From contig JANQES010000110.1 in the NCBI GenBank assembly GCA_028278205.1, positions 124,001-188,000 of the forward strand: a stretch of 64,000 bases of DNA. Direction: 5' to 3'. Under the pieces are notes generated by a model, which made no database searches, was not told where the DNA came from, and saw nothing but the letters and a program-made list of their open reading frames with translations. Positions 34,355 to 43,194 of the stretch are shown here, piece after piece. The translations under genes were made by a program, and so were the position numbers. This stretch comes from Rhodothermales bacterium (GTDB lineage Bacteria > Bacteroidota > Rhodothermia > Rhodothermales > Bin80). Each line of letters opens with the position of its first letter. Positions within the stretch are counted from its first letter, which is position 1.

Positions 34355-37300
34355 ATGAAGGGCACGATTTACACCCGCTCGATCTGTTTTCTCGCTGCCG
34401 GTTTCCTTGTGGGGATCGGCGTTTTGGCCGTGCAGGCGCAGCCGTCGATGGAGCAGTTGCTGGAGCCGTTTCGCTGGCGTAACATCGGGCCGGCCAACAT
34501 GATGGGACGCATCTCCTGCCTCGACGGCTACGACGCCGACTGGCGCGTGCAACTCATCGGCGCGGCCTCCGGCGGTGTCTGGAAAACCACCAACGGCGGC
34601 ATCACCTTCACGCCCATCTTCGACCGCTACGGCAGCCAGTCTATCGGCGATGTGGCCTTTTTTCAGCCCGACACCAGCATCATCTGGGTCGGCACGGGCG
34701 AGGCGACCAACCGCAACAGCGTGGGGTGGGGCGACGGCGTCTATAAATCCTTCGACGGCGGCAAGACGTTTCAACACATGGGCCTGCGCGAGACGTATCA
34801 AATCTCTGAAATCGCCACGCATCCGACCGATTCGAACATCGTCTACGTGGCTGCCGTCGGCCATTTGTTTGCGTATACCGGCGAGCGCGGCCTCTTCAAA
34901 ACCACCGATGGCGGCAAAACGTGGCAAAAACTCAAGGGCGGCCTGCCGGACGACGGGCGCACCGGCGCGACGGTCGTCGTGCTTCATCCGGAGAACCCGG
35001 ACATCGTCTTTGCCGGCATGTACGAGCGCCGTCGCCAGCCCTACCACATGCAGAGCGGCGGCCCCAACGGCGGTCTCTTTCAATCGACCGACGGTGGGAA
35101 GTCGTGGCGCAAACTCAAGGGCGGCCTGCCCACCGGCGACACCGGCCAGATAGACATCGACATCCACCTCAAAAATCCGGACGTGATGGTGGCCTACGTC
35201 GAGGCCGATGAGAATTTGCCGAAGGGCGTCCCCGGCGGCGGCATCTACCGCTCCGACGACGGCGGCGCGTCGTGGACGTTTCAGCTCAAACACTTCTCGC
35301 GGCCTACCTACCACGGGCGCATCCGCATCCACCCCCACGACGACAGCCTCATTTACATCGTCTCGCGCGAATTTCAGTATTCGACCGACGGCGGCAAGAC
35401 GTACGAAGACGGTCATCCCTGGCGAACCGACGGCGGCGACGACCACGACCTCTGGATCTCGCCCCAGAACGGCGACGTGATGCTGATGGCGACGGATCAG
35501 GGCGCGCGCATGACCCTCGACGGCGGCGCGTCGGTGCTGTCGTTAAACAACATGGCGATCGGGCAATATTACGCCATCGGGGTGGATATGCGCGATCCGT
35601 ACTGGGTCTACGGCGGGCTGCAAGACAACGGCGGCTGGGCCATCCCTTCGAACAGCCGCGACCCCGCCGGCATCCTCACCGACCACGTCACCGTCGTCAA
35701 CGGCGGCGACGGCTTTCACATGCAGGTCGATCCGACAGACTGGCGGACCGTCTACACGACCTCGCACGTCGGCTTTTTCGGGCGGATGAACCGGGAGACG
35801 AACGCCCATCACGTCATCACGCCGCGCCCGCAAACCATCGTCAATTTTTACGACGTCTACCAGCGCGATTTCGGCGAACGGCAGATCGATTACACAATCA
35901 ACCCCGGCGACTACTGGACCTTCAGCGACGTCCCCGATCCGAGCATCAACGGCGCGAGCCTGCCACCGCAGTTTCGGTTTAACTGGAACTCGCCCCTGGT
36001 GCTCTCGCCCAACAACCCGCGCACGATTTACGTGGGCGGCAACTACCTCTTCAAATCGGTCGATCAGGGTGAGACGTGGCGGATTATCAGCCCGGACCTG
36101 ACGAAAAACGACCCGGCCACGCGCAACCCGATGAACAGCGGCGGCCTGACAAAAGATGTCACTGGCGCCGAAAATCATCATACCATCTACACGGTCGATG
36201 AATCGCCCCTGAACCCGGCGGTGCTCTGGGCCGGCACCGACGACGGCTACGTGCAGGTGAGCCGCGACGGCGGCGCGACGTGGATCAACGTGAGCGCCAA
36301 CATCCCCGGCATGCCCGGCGGCATCTGGGTCAGCCGCGTCGAAGCCTCGAAATTCGACGAAGCCACCGCCTACGTCACCCTCGACGGCCACTGGATCGGC
36401 GATACGAATCCCTACGTCTACAAAACCACCGATTACGGCGCGACGTGGCGGGATCTGGCGCAGACGATCCCCCGCGAGACGCCGGGCAACAGCGTCTACA
36501 CGATTGTCGAAGATCACGTCAACCCCAACCTGCTTTTCATCGGCACCGAGTTCGGCTGTTTCGTGTCGATAGACGGCGGCTTCAACTGGCACAAATTCAT
36601 GAACAACCTGCCGCCGGTGGCCGTCCACGACCTCGTCATCCACCCGCGCACCGGCGACCTCGTGGCCGGCACCCACGGTCGCAGCATCTGGATAGCCGAC
36701 GACCTGGCGCCGCTGCGGCAATGGACGCGGGAGATCCTCGACCAGGACGTGCATCTCTTCGACAATCCCATCGCTACCAAATGGCGCAATTTTCGCAAGG
36801 GACGCATCCAGACGCATTTCTTGTTTCGGGGCGAGAATCCGCCGGAGGGCGCGGCCATCCATTTTTATCTAAAAGACGCCCCGCCGCAAGACACCGTTCA
36901 GATTCAGATTGCCGATCCGTTCAACCGGCGTACTAAGACGCTGGAGGTGCCGGCCCACGCAGGCATCAACACGGCGCGATGGGACATGAAGCTGCTGCCC
37001 AGCGGCGAAGAAATCAAAGCGTATCGCGATGCGCTGCGGTATATGGCGGATGAGATCGAGCACGTCCTCGAACGCTTCGATGACCCCGAAGTGCTCTTCC
37101 ACATGCACCGCGATTTGGTGGCGCCGCACCGCGCACCCAACCTGTATGAAGGCGCCGACTATCCTGACCTCGACGACCCGCGTGAATTGCTACTTCGGCA
37201 TCTCCGGTACACACGAGGGCACATCAACCGGAGGAAGACGCTCCAGGGGCTGACACACGCACGCCGTCATCTCCTGGCCTACAGCCCGGTCGTTGGAGAT

Positions 37301-37450
37301 CGGGCGTATTTCGGTTTTTACGGGGAACAACTCACCGAAATCGAAGCCCGCGCCGGGGTGTATCGTGTGGCTTTGACGGTGGGCGCCGACGCTTATCTCG
37401 GCGTGGTGTCGGTGCGGGAGGATCCGATTTTGGAACAAGGGCGGAATTGA
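34355..37450 (+). CDS. Secreted sortilin/VPS10-like beta-propeller protein
   Basis: 1031 residues from the ATG at 34355, which opens a signal peptide (FLAAGFLVGIGVLAVQAQ). Repeated BNR/Asp-box units (GGVWKTTNGGITF, GVYKSFDGGKTF, GLFKTTDGGKTW, GLFQSTDGGKSW, GIYRSDDGGASW, YVQVSRDGGATW) build the ten-bladed propeller of the Sortilin-N / glycosyl-hydrolase-like family up to about residue 790. The C-terminal part is a beta-sandwich followed by a helical segment (RYMADEIEHVLERF). Such large exported proteins are abundant in this phylum; binding partner or enzymatic activity unknown. The leader 34206-34354 holds a possible TACCTTTG -7 box at 34284-34291. Confidence 0.85.
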   Translation: MKGTIYTRSICFLAAGFLVGIGVLAVQAQPSMEQLLEPFRWRNIGPANMMGRISCLDGYDADWRVQLIGAASGGVWKTTNGGITFTPIFDRYGSQSIGDVAFFQPDTSIIWVGTGEATNRNSVGWGDGVYKSFDGGKTFQHMGLRETYQISEIATHPTDSNIVYVAAVGHLFAYTGERGLFKTTDGGKTWQKLKGGLPDDGRTGATVVVLHPENPDIVFAGMYERRRQPYHMQSGGPNGGLFQSTDGGKSWRKLKGGLPTGDTGQIDIDIHLKNPDVMVAYVEADENLPKGVPGGGIYRSDDGGASWTFQLKHFSRPTYHGRIRIHPHDDSLIYIVSREFQYSTDGGKTYEDGHPWRTDGGDDHDLWISPQNGDVMLMATDQGARMTLDGGASVLSLNNMAIGQYYAIGVDMRDPYWVYGGLQDNGGWAIPSNSRDPAGILTDHVTVVNGGDGFHMQVDPTDWRTVYTTSHVGFFGRMNRETNAHHVITPRPQTIVNFYDVYQRDFGERQIDYTINPGDYWTFSDVPDPSINGASLPPQFRFNWNSPLVLSPNNPRTIYVGGNYLFKSVDQGETWRIISPDLTKNDPATRNPMNSGGLTKDVTGAENHHTIYTVDESPLNPAVLWAGTDDGYVQVSRDGGATWINVSANIPGMPGGIWVSRVEASKFDEATAYVTLDGHWIGDTNPYVYKTTDYGATWRDLAQTIPRETPGNSVYTIVEDHVNPNLLFIGTEFGCFVSIDGGFNWHKFMNNLPPVAVHDLVIHPRTGDLVAGTHGRSIWIADDLAPLRQWTREILDQDVHLFDNPIATKWRNFRKGRIQTHFLFRGENPPEGAAIHFYLKDAPPQDTVQIQIADPFNRRTKTLEVPAHAGINTARWDMKLLPSGEEIKAYRDALRYMADEIEHVLERFDDPEVLFHMHRDLVAPHRAPNLYEGADYPDLDDPRELLLRHLRYTRGHINRRKTLQGLTHARRHLLAYSPVVGDRAYFGFYGEQLTEIEARAGVYRVALTVGADAYLGVVSVREDPILEQGRN

Positions 37451-37497
37451 GGATTTGGGTGTTTATTAGCTAATCTGAGAATAACTCCGTAGTCGCT

Positions 37498-37812
37498 ATG
37501 GCTGTCGTCGAAACACGGTATGAACACGTTGTACTGGATGAGTCCCGGCGACCTATCATCGCCGGGACCATGATGAAAGTGATCGAGTTGGTGCTCGGTA
37601 AGATTGCTTATGGATGGAGTCCTGAAGAACTTCACTTCCAATATCCACACCTAACTCTGGGGCAAATCCATTCCGCTTTAGCCTATTACTGGGATCATCA
37701 GGAAGCGATGGATCAAGCCATTGAAGAGAGTCTTAAAGAAGCGGATCAACTTCGCGCATCGGCTGGACAGACCCGGCTTCAGGCGAAGCTTAAAGCGAAG
37801 GGGCTGATCTGA
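37498..37812 (+). CDS. DUF433 antitoxin (VapB-like)
   Basis: 104 residues. The DUF433 winged-helix pattern is present: RPIIAGTMMKVIELVLGKIA, GWSPEELHFQYPHLTLGQIHSALAYYW. DUF433 proteins act as DNA-binding antitoxins that repress their operon and bind the PIN-like partner. The stop overlaps the start of the toxin gene by one base (TGATG). Confidence 0.85.
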   Translation: MAVVETRYEHVVLDESRRPIIAGTMMKVIELVLGKIAYGWSPEELHFQYPHLTLGQIHSALAYYWDHQEAMDQAIEESLKEADQLRASAGQTRLQAKLKAKGLI

Positions 37813-38159
37813 TGCCCATCGCGCTCTACATGGATCATCATGTTCCACGCGCAATCACGCATGGGCTTCGTCTGCGTGGCGTGGATGTGCTTACGGCATT
37901 TGAGGATGAAGCGCATCGCCTGGAAGATCCTGATTTGTTAGACCGTGCAGGCGTTTTAGGCCGCGTCCTTTTCACACAAGACAATGATTTGCTCAGGGAA
38001 GCCACCCGCCGGCAAAGAGAAGGTATTCCGTTTAGCGGGGTGATCTTTGCTCATCAATTGCGCATCTCGATCGGGCAATGTATCCGAGACTTGGAAGTGA
38101 TCGCCAAGGTTGCAGAACCGGAAGATCTGAGAAATACCGTTCAATATTTACCCCTTTGA
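37812..38159 (+). CDS. DUF5615 PIN-like toxin
   Basis: 115 residues. PIN-like acidic residues lie in LYMDHHVPRAITHGLR (Asp near residue 8), LEDPDLLDRA and LFTQDNDLLREA, the usual DUF5615 arrangement; such proteins are predicted RNases. Translationally coupled to the DUF433 antitoxin. The 3' end overlaps by 12 bases the end of the convergent aminotransferase gene. Confidence 0.85.
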   Translation: MPIALYMDHHVPRAITHGLRLRGVDVLTAFEDEAHRLEDPDLLDRAGVLGRVLFTQDNDLLREATRRQREGIPFSGVIFAHQLRISIGQCIRDLEVIAKVAEPEDLRNTVQYLPL

Positions 38160-39296
38160 TGAAGTTTTAGATGGATCTAAAAACATGACCAGCGTTTCGA
38201 CGAAGCGGTCTACGTCCTCGTGGTTGTTGTAGCAATGCACCGAAACACGGATGCCCTGCCCGCGCGCGGCGACGAAGATGTCTTGCGCCTTGAGTTCGTC
38301 CACCACCTGTTTGGGATGCTCGACACGCAGCATGGTGATGCCGGATTGGTGCGCCGGATTTTTGGTTGAAAGGATCGTCACCCCGTGCTCATCCAGACGC
38401 CGGTGCAGGTAGGCTGTCAGCGTTTGAACCCGCGCTTCGATACGCTCGCGACCGATCTCCTCAAAAAGCCGCAACGCGCCGCCGAGGGCGAAGATGCCGG
38501 GAAAAAGCGGATGGCCGAGTTCGAGCGCCGTCGTGTGCGCGGCAAGGTCGAGCCGGTCATTGCGCAAGACATAGGGCTCGCGGGCGCTGCGCCACCCCGC
38601 CATCGGCAAGGCTCTGCCGGCGAGGTGCTCTTTGCGGATATACAAAACGGCAATGCCATAACCGGCGGTGGCCCATTTGTAGCCGCTAAAGACCAGCACG
38701 TCGATCTGTTGCCGCCGCACGTCGATAGGAAAAACGCCGATGCCCTGCGTGGCGTCCACGATGAAGGTGAGGCCGCGCGAATGGCAGAGGCGGCCCAGCG
38801 CTTCCAGGTCGATCCGAAAGCCCGTGCGGTATTGCACCGTGCTCGTCACCAGATACCGGCTTTGCGGGTCGATGGCCTCGGCCATTGTTTTCAGCGAGAC
38901 GCTGCCGTCGGCGTTGGTTGGGATGAAACGGACGGGGTGGTTGTGCTGGAGCCAGGGCAGTGTATCGGAGGGAAACTCATCTTCGGTGGTGAGCACGCCG
39001 CCATGGTCGTCGAAGAGGTGGGCGGCGAGGTTGAGACCGAGCGAGGCATTCGGCAGAAAGGCGATTTCGTCGGGATCGGCGTTGAGGAAGCGGGCGGTTT
39101 GGTGCCGCACCTGTTCGGCGCGGTCGCACCATTCGTCCCAGAGCACGTCGGCCTGGGTGTGTGCTTCGTCATAATAGCGCCGCGCCGCCTCCGCCGCATA
39201 CGCCGACATCACACCGCCGCTGGCCGTGTTGAGGTAGGTATACCGCTCGACGGCGGGGAAGAGCTTGCGGATCGCTTGCCAATCAATTTGACTCAT
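38148..39296 (-). CDS. Class V aminotransferase / cysteine-desulfurase-like PLP enzyme
   Basis: 382 residues. Fold-type I PLP features: TYLNTASGGVMS, FIVDATQGIGVFPIDV (Asp and Gln of the cofactor pocket) and the Schiff-base Lys in VFSGYKWATAGYG. It resembles isopenicillin-N epimerase/desulfurase-like members more than IscS: no catalytic Cys loop is apparent near the C-terminus. Substrate unknown. It converges with the toxin-antitoxin pair. Confidence 0.88.
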   Translation of the reverse strand: MSQIDWQAIRKLFPAVERYTYLNTASGGVMSAYAAEAARRYYDEAHTQADVLWDEWCDRAEQVRHQTARFLNADPDEIAFLPNASLGLNLAAHLFDDHGGVLTTEDEFPSDTLPWLQHNHPVRFIPTNADGSVSLKTMAEAIDPQSRYLVTSTVQYRTGFRIDLEALGRLCHSRGLTFIVDATQGIGVFPIDVRRQQIDVLVFSGYKWATAGYGIAVLYIRKEHLAGRALPMAGWRSAREPYVLRNDRLDLAAHTTALELGHPLFPGIFALGGALRLFEEIGRERIEARVQTLTAYLHRRLDEHGVTILSTKNPAHQSGITMLRVEHPKQVVDELKAQDIFVAARGQGIRVSVHCYNNHEDVDRFVETLVMFLDPSKTSSKG

Positions 39297-39353
39297 CCTT
39301 TGCGGTTTTGTAAAAAATTGTGCATGCTATGCGGATTGTGTGGGAAGGGGGAC

Positions 39354-39433
39354 ATTTTGGATTTTAGATTTTGGATTTTGGATTGGTCTCATGAGGCACC
39401 CAATCCAAAATCCCCAATCCAAAATCCAAAATT
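39354..39433. repeat. Heptamer-word hairpin (TTTTGGA family), short loop
   Basis: Left arm 39354-39386, loop of 13 bases, right arm 39400-39433. Same words as 6987-7126 and 24466-24614, but with a 13-base rather than 90-base spacer. Divergent gap between aminotransferase and GMC genes. Confidence 0.75.
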
Positions 39434-39486
39434 CGGATCTCTCCTACACCAAAATACAAACGCTCTACCATCCAACCACACAACCA

Positions 39487-41220
39487 ATGCCCAACATTCT
39501 TCGAAAACAAGAATACGACGTGTGCATCGTCGGCTCAGGAGCAGGAGGGGGGATGGCAGCTAAGGTCCTCGCCGACGCCGGGGCCAGGGTGGTGATGCTC
39601 GAAGCCGGGCCGCTGTGGTACTCCGAGACCCACAGCGCCATGTTTCAGTGGAACTACAACTCGCCGCGCCGGGGCGCCGCCACGCCCGAAAAACACTGGG
39701 GCGAGTTCGACGGCACCATCGGCGGTTGGACCATCGAGGGTGAGCCGTACACCCACGCCGAGGGTACCGAGTGGGACTGGTTCCGCGCGCGTAACCTCGG
39801 CGGGCGCACCAACCACTGGGGCCGCATCTCCCTGCGCTTCGGCCCGGACGACTTCAAACGCCGCAGCATCGACGGCCTGGGCGACGACTGGCCCATCGGC
39901 TACGACGACGTCAGCCCGTACTACGACAAGGTGGAGCGCCTCATCGGCATCTTCGGCACCAACGAAGGCATTTACAACGAACCCGACGGTATCTTCATGC
40001 CCCCGCCCAGGCCTCGGTGCTACGAGCTGCTCATGAAAAAGGCCTGCGAGAAGGTCGGCGTTCCCGTCATTCCCTCGCGTCTTTCCATCATTACCCAGCA
40101 GCACAACGGGCGCCCGGCCTGCCACTACTGCGGCCAATGCGGGCGCGGATGTACCACCAACTCGAACTTCTCATCGCCGTCGGTCCTGATCCGCCCCGCC
40201 GAAGGCACCGGCAACCTGACGGTCATCCCGAACGCGATGGCACGGGAAGTTTTGACCGATGAGAACGGTCTGGCGACGGGCGTCTCATACGTCAACAAGG
40301 AAGATCGACAGGAATATCAGGTGGAGGCGCGCATCGTTGTTTTGGCCGCCAGCGCGTGCGAATCGGCGCGGCTGTTGCTCAACTCGAAGTCGCCGCGTCA
40401 TCCCAACGGCCTGGCCAACGAGAGCGACACCGTAGGCCGGTATCTCACCGACTCGACCGGCACGTCGGTGTCTGCGCTCGTGCCGCACCTGATGCACGGC
40501 ATCCCGCACAACGAAGACGGCGTCGGCGGCATGCACCTCTACGCGCCGTGGTGGCTCGACAACAAAAAGCTGGACTTCGCGCGCGGCTATCACTTCGAAT
40601 TCTGGGGCGGGCGCGACATGCCGGGCTACGGCTTCATGAGCGGCATCCACAAACTCAACGGACGCAAGTCAGGCGAAAACGGCGCTGACCGGCCCAACGG
40701 CGGGGGCGGCTACGGCCAGCAACTCAAGGACGACTACCGCCGCCTCTACGGCTCCATCGTAGGTTTATCGGGACGCGGCGAGATGATCGCCCGCCGCGAA
40801 AACCGTTGTGAGATCGATCCGGATGTGGTGGATCAATACGGCATCCCGGTGCTGCGTTTCAACGTGACGTGGAGCGATCAGGAATACTTGCAGGTCAAGC
40901 ACATGCAGGAGACGGCGCGGGAGGTCCTCACGGCGATGGGCGGCGAACTGCTCGATCCGATGCCGGGCAAAGAGGACGGCTACGGCATCCTGGCGCCCGG
41001 GCGGATCATCCACGAGGGCGGCACCACGCGCATGGGCCACGACCGCCGCAGCAGCGTGCTCAACGCCCACTGCCAGGCCCACGACGTCAAAAACCTCTTC
41101 GTCGCCGACGGCGGCCCTCTCGTCTCGCAGGCCCACAAAAACCTCACATGGACGATCCTGGCTCTGTCGTGGCGCACAGCAGATTACATCGTCGATCAAC
41201 GAAATAAAGGGAATTTGTGA
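39487..41220 (+). CDS. GMC-family oxidoreductase (FAD, glucoside/sugar dehydrogenase type)
   Basis: 577 residues from the ATG at 39487; an upstream frame extension is encoded by the repeat and is not credible. FAD motif VCIVGSGAGGGMAAKVLADAG, second signature GGRTNHWGRISLRF, a four-Cys cluster CHYCGQCGRGC, and C-terminal GRIIHEGGTTRMGHDRRSSV with the catalytic His. Pairing with a gluconate-2-dehydrogenase-subunit-3-type gene (overlapping region downstream) is the arrangement of membrane or periplasmic sugar dehydrogenases, including glucoside 3-dehydrogenases. No signal peptide: probably exported with the Tat-signal-bearing partner. Confidence 0.92.
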   Translation: MPNILRKQEYDVCIVGSGAGGGMAAKVLADAGARVVMLEAGPLWYSETHSAMFQWNYNSPRRGAATPEKHWGEFDGTIGGWTIEGEPYTHAEGTEWDWFRARNLGGRTNHWGRISLRFGPDDFKRRSIDGLGDDWPIGYDDVSPYYDKVERLIGIFGTNEGIYNEPDGIFMPPPRPRCYELLMKKACEKVGVPVIPSRLSIITQQHNGRPACHYCGQCGRGCTTNSNFSSPSVLIRPAEGTGNLTVIPNAMAREVLTDENGLATGVSYVNKEDRQEYQVEARIVVLAASACESARLLLNSKSPRHPNGLANESDTVGRYLTDSTGTSVSALVPHLMHGIPHNEDGVGGMHLYAPWWLDNKKLDFARGYHFEFWGGRDMPGYGFMSGIHKLNGRKSGENGADRPNGGGGYGQQLKDDYRRLYGSIVGLSGRGEMIARRENRCEIDPDVVDQYGIPVLRFNVTWSDQEYLQVKHMQETAREVLTAMGGELLDPMPGKEDGYGILAPGRIIHEGGTTRMGHDRRSSVLNAHCQAHDVKNLFVADGGPLVSQAHKNLTWTILALSWRTADYIVDQRNKGNL

Positions 41221-41222
41221 CC

Positions 41223-41807
41223 ATGAACCGACGCGAATCTCTCAAACTGGTAGCAGCCACTCCGTTTGCCGCAGGCTTCACCTGGACGCAGGCCGACGTG
41301 GTGATGGCGCAAGAGCAGACGCAGCGCATCAAAGGCGAGGTGTTTGCCGCCGAGTTCTTCACCGACCACGAATACGAAACCGTCCGGATCCTGGTCGATC
41401 TGATCATCCCCGCCGACGACCGCTCCGGCAGCGCCACCGACGCCGGTGTGCCCGAGTTCATGGATTTTATGATGATCGACCAACCCGCTCTCCAACAGCC
41501 GATGCGCGGCGGCCTCGCCTGGCTCGATCACCACAGCCGCAAACGCTTCGAAAAGTCGTTCAAAGACTGCGACGCCACCCAACGCCGCGCCGTCCTCGAC
41601 GAGATCGCCTACCCGGAGATCGCCGATCCGGCGGTGAGCCAGGGCGTCGCCTTCTTCAACAGCTTCCGCGACCTGACGGCCTCCGGCTTCTGGTCGAGCA
41701 AGATGGGCGTCGATGACCTGCAATACATCGGCAACACCTTCGTCCCCGAATGGACCGGCTGCCCGCCAGAGGTGCTCGACAGGCTGGGGGTGAGTTATGA
41801 TGAATAG
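41223..41807 (+). CDS. Gluconate 2-dehydrogenase subunit 3-family protein (Tat-exported partner of the GMC enzyme)
   Basis: 194 residues from ATG 41223 (AAAGGG upstream). N-terminal NRRESLKLVAATPFAAG looks like a Tat signal. The domain shows TDHEYETVRILVDLIIPADD, FMDFMMIDQPALQQPMRGGL and the conserved QGVAFFNSFRDLTASGFWSSKMGV ending block. In this family the small subunit carries the GMC catalytic subunit across the membrane by Tat and keeps it stable. Begins two bases after the GMC stop. Confidence 0.88.
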   Translation: MNRRESLKLVAATPFAAGFTWTQADVVMAQEQTQRIKGEVFAAEFFTDHEYETVRILVDLIIPADDRSGSATDAGVPEFMDFMMIDQPALQQPMRGGLAWLDHHSRKRFEKSFKDCDATQRRAVLDEIAYPEIADPAVSQGVAFFNSFRDLTASGFWSSKMGVDDLQYIGNTFVPEWTGCPPEVLDRLGVSYDE

Positions 41808-41919
41808 CGAGTGGGGAGCTGTTTCAAGATAAGGATTTTCTTGAGTTTTAAATCGATAAGTCTTATGTATGTAGTGGATGAGCAAACACGCCGATGTAAA
41901 CCGATTAGGAGGTGACGCC

Positions 41920-42198
41920 ATGGGTTACCAGGACGACTTTCTCAATGGGTTAAAGGATGGGGAAAAGGCCGATTATTACAACAAACCTCCAGGGTTGTTT
42001 GGACGTACTTTTCAGGAACCAGATGGGACCGTTGAGCGGCATGGAAACAGATATGATTTTTATGATAAGCCTCCGGGACTGTTCGGACGCACTTTCCAAG
42101 AGCCGGATAGAACAATGATTAAGTCTGATTCGTCTTCCGGGGGCGGAGTAGTTGGATTTATCATCTTGCTTATTATCCTGGCCGCACTCTTCGGATAA
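41920..42198 (+). CDS. Small protein with a duplicated KPPGLFGRTFQEPD motif and C-terminal membrane helix
   Basis: 92 residues from ATG 41920, which follows a perfect AGGAGGTGA; the earlier ATG at 41878 lacks a site. Two nearly identical units (YYNKPPGLFGRTFQEPDGT near 20 and FYDKPPGLFGRTFQEPDRT near 48) are followed by a Ser/Gly linker and one transmembrane helix (GGVVGFIILLIILAALFG) at the extreme C-terminus. Tail-anchored topology. I do not recognise the family. It stands alone between the GMC pair and the convergent GDPD gene. Confidence 0.6.
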   Translation: MGYQDDFLNGLKDGEKADYYNKPPGLFGRTFQEPDGTVERHGNRYDFYDKPPGLFGRTFQEPDRTMIKSDSSSGGGVVGFIILLIILAALFG

Positions 42199-42254
42199 GA
42201 GATTTGACGACATCGGAGGTTTGTTAGCTGTTTATGACTGAATTCTTAGTGGGC

Positions 42255-42275
42255 TGGAAGATGACTTCCAGTTTA
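42255..42275. terminator. Hairpin terminator between convergent genes
   Basis: CTGGAAG, loop ATGA, CTTCCAG, followed by TTT on the plus strand. Serves the small repeat protein gene and perhaps the GDPD gene on the other strand. Confidence 0.55.
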
Positions 42276-42283
42276 GGTCGGCA

Positions 42284-43099
42284 TCATTGCCCTTGCCTTT
42301 CCACCAAAAACTCCCGCAGCCCGCTAAGGTCGTCGGCGTTGAGGTAGTCTACGCCCGCATCGTAGAGCAGGCGCCAGACGGCGGGGTTGTCTGAGGTAGC
42401 CCAGAAGCGGATTTTGCGGCCCTGCGCGTGTGCTTTGTTGACCGTGTCGGCCAGACGTGTTATGACTTTTTCAGGCGGCTCGCCCTTTCCCAGCCAGCGG
42501 GCGAAGGTGAACCAGTTGTCGCTGATGAGGGGGATGAATGTCGTCGGAGAATGCAGGTCGAGGTCTTCGAGGCGACCGTCGTAGGCGGCGTAGCGGATGG
42601 ACTGGGCGGTCATCGTGGCGCGGGGGCGGTTGCCGGAGATGATGGCCGTGACTGGGCCTTGGTCCATGGTTTCGCCGGAGTAGATGGTCAGGATGTCGGC
42701 GTACTGGCGGAGGACGCGGTGGAGCACTTCATACGTGGTCACGGCTTCCGATTTGATGTCGATCAGGAGGGTGACCGAGGGGCCGTCGGGGTAGACGCTG
42801 CCGTCGTTTCGCTGGATGCGGCGGCGCAGCGGGTCGAGGTAAAGGGCTTGCAGGGTGCGGCCCGGCTTCGTGTCTTCGAGGTCGTGCGCCACGAGCAGTT
42901 CGCCGTCTACGAGGTGGATGTCGGCTTCGACGCTGCAAAAGCCGTGAGCGAGCGCGTCGAAGAGCGGGCGCGTGTGCTCGTAGTCGTTGTGGGCGTGGGC
43001 GCGTGGCAGCGGCTCCTGGGCGTGCGCCGAGGCGGCTATCAAGCAGGCGAGGGCCAGGAGGCCAGCAGCGCGGTAAATCTGTGGAAACGGCGATTTCAT
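42284..43099 (-). CDS. Secreted glycerophosphodiester phosphodiesterase-like protein
   Basis: 271 residues from ATG 43099, which opens the signal peptide (AAGLLALACLIAASAHAQ). The PLC-like/GDPD superfamily start motif is present: RAHAHNDYEHTRPL, CSVEADIHLVDGELLVAHD, and VTLLIDIKSEAVTTYEVL. Near the end YDAGVDYLNADDLSGLRE. Such enzymes hydrolyse glycerophosphodiesters or related phospholipid products in the periplasm. The start is 95 bases from the divergent TIR gene, so they share a promoter region. Confidence 0.88.
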   Translation of the reverse strand: MKSPFPQIYRAAGLLALACLIAASAHAQEPLPRAHAHNDYEHTRPLFDALAHGFCSVEADIHLVDGELLVAHDLEDTKPGRTLQALYLDPLRRRIQRNDGSVYPDGPSVTLLIDIKSEAVTTYEVLHRVLRQYADILTIYSGETMDQGPVTAIISGNRPRATMTAQSIRYAAYDGRLEDLDLHSPTTFIPLISDNWFTFARWLGKGEPPEKVITRLADTVNKAHAQGRKIRFWATSDNPAVWRLLYDAGVDYLNADDLSGLREFLVERQGQ

Positions 43100-43194
43100 G
43101 GGTCGGTGTGATCTGATTCGCGGCGCAAAGTTGTTTCTATCTATGAGGCATCCCACTACGACCTACTTGGTGTTGAGCAACAAGTTCTCGCCAT

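Noticed and set aside
39340..39486. N-terminal extension of the GMC oxidoreductase
   Set aside because: The extension is encoded by the TTTTGGA hairpin; the FAD motif starts normally after ATG 39487.
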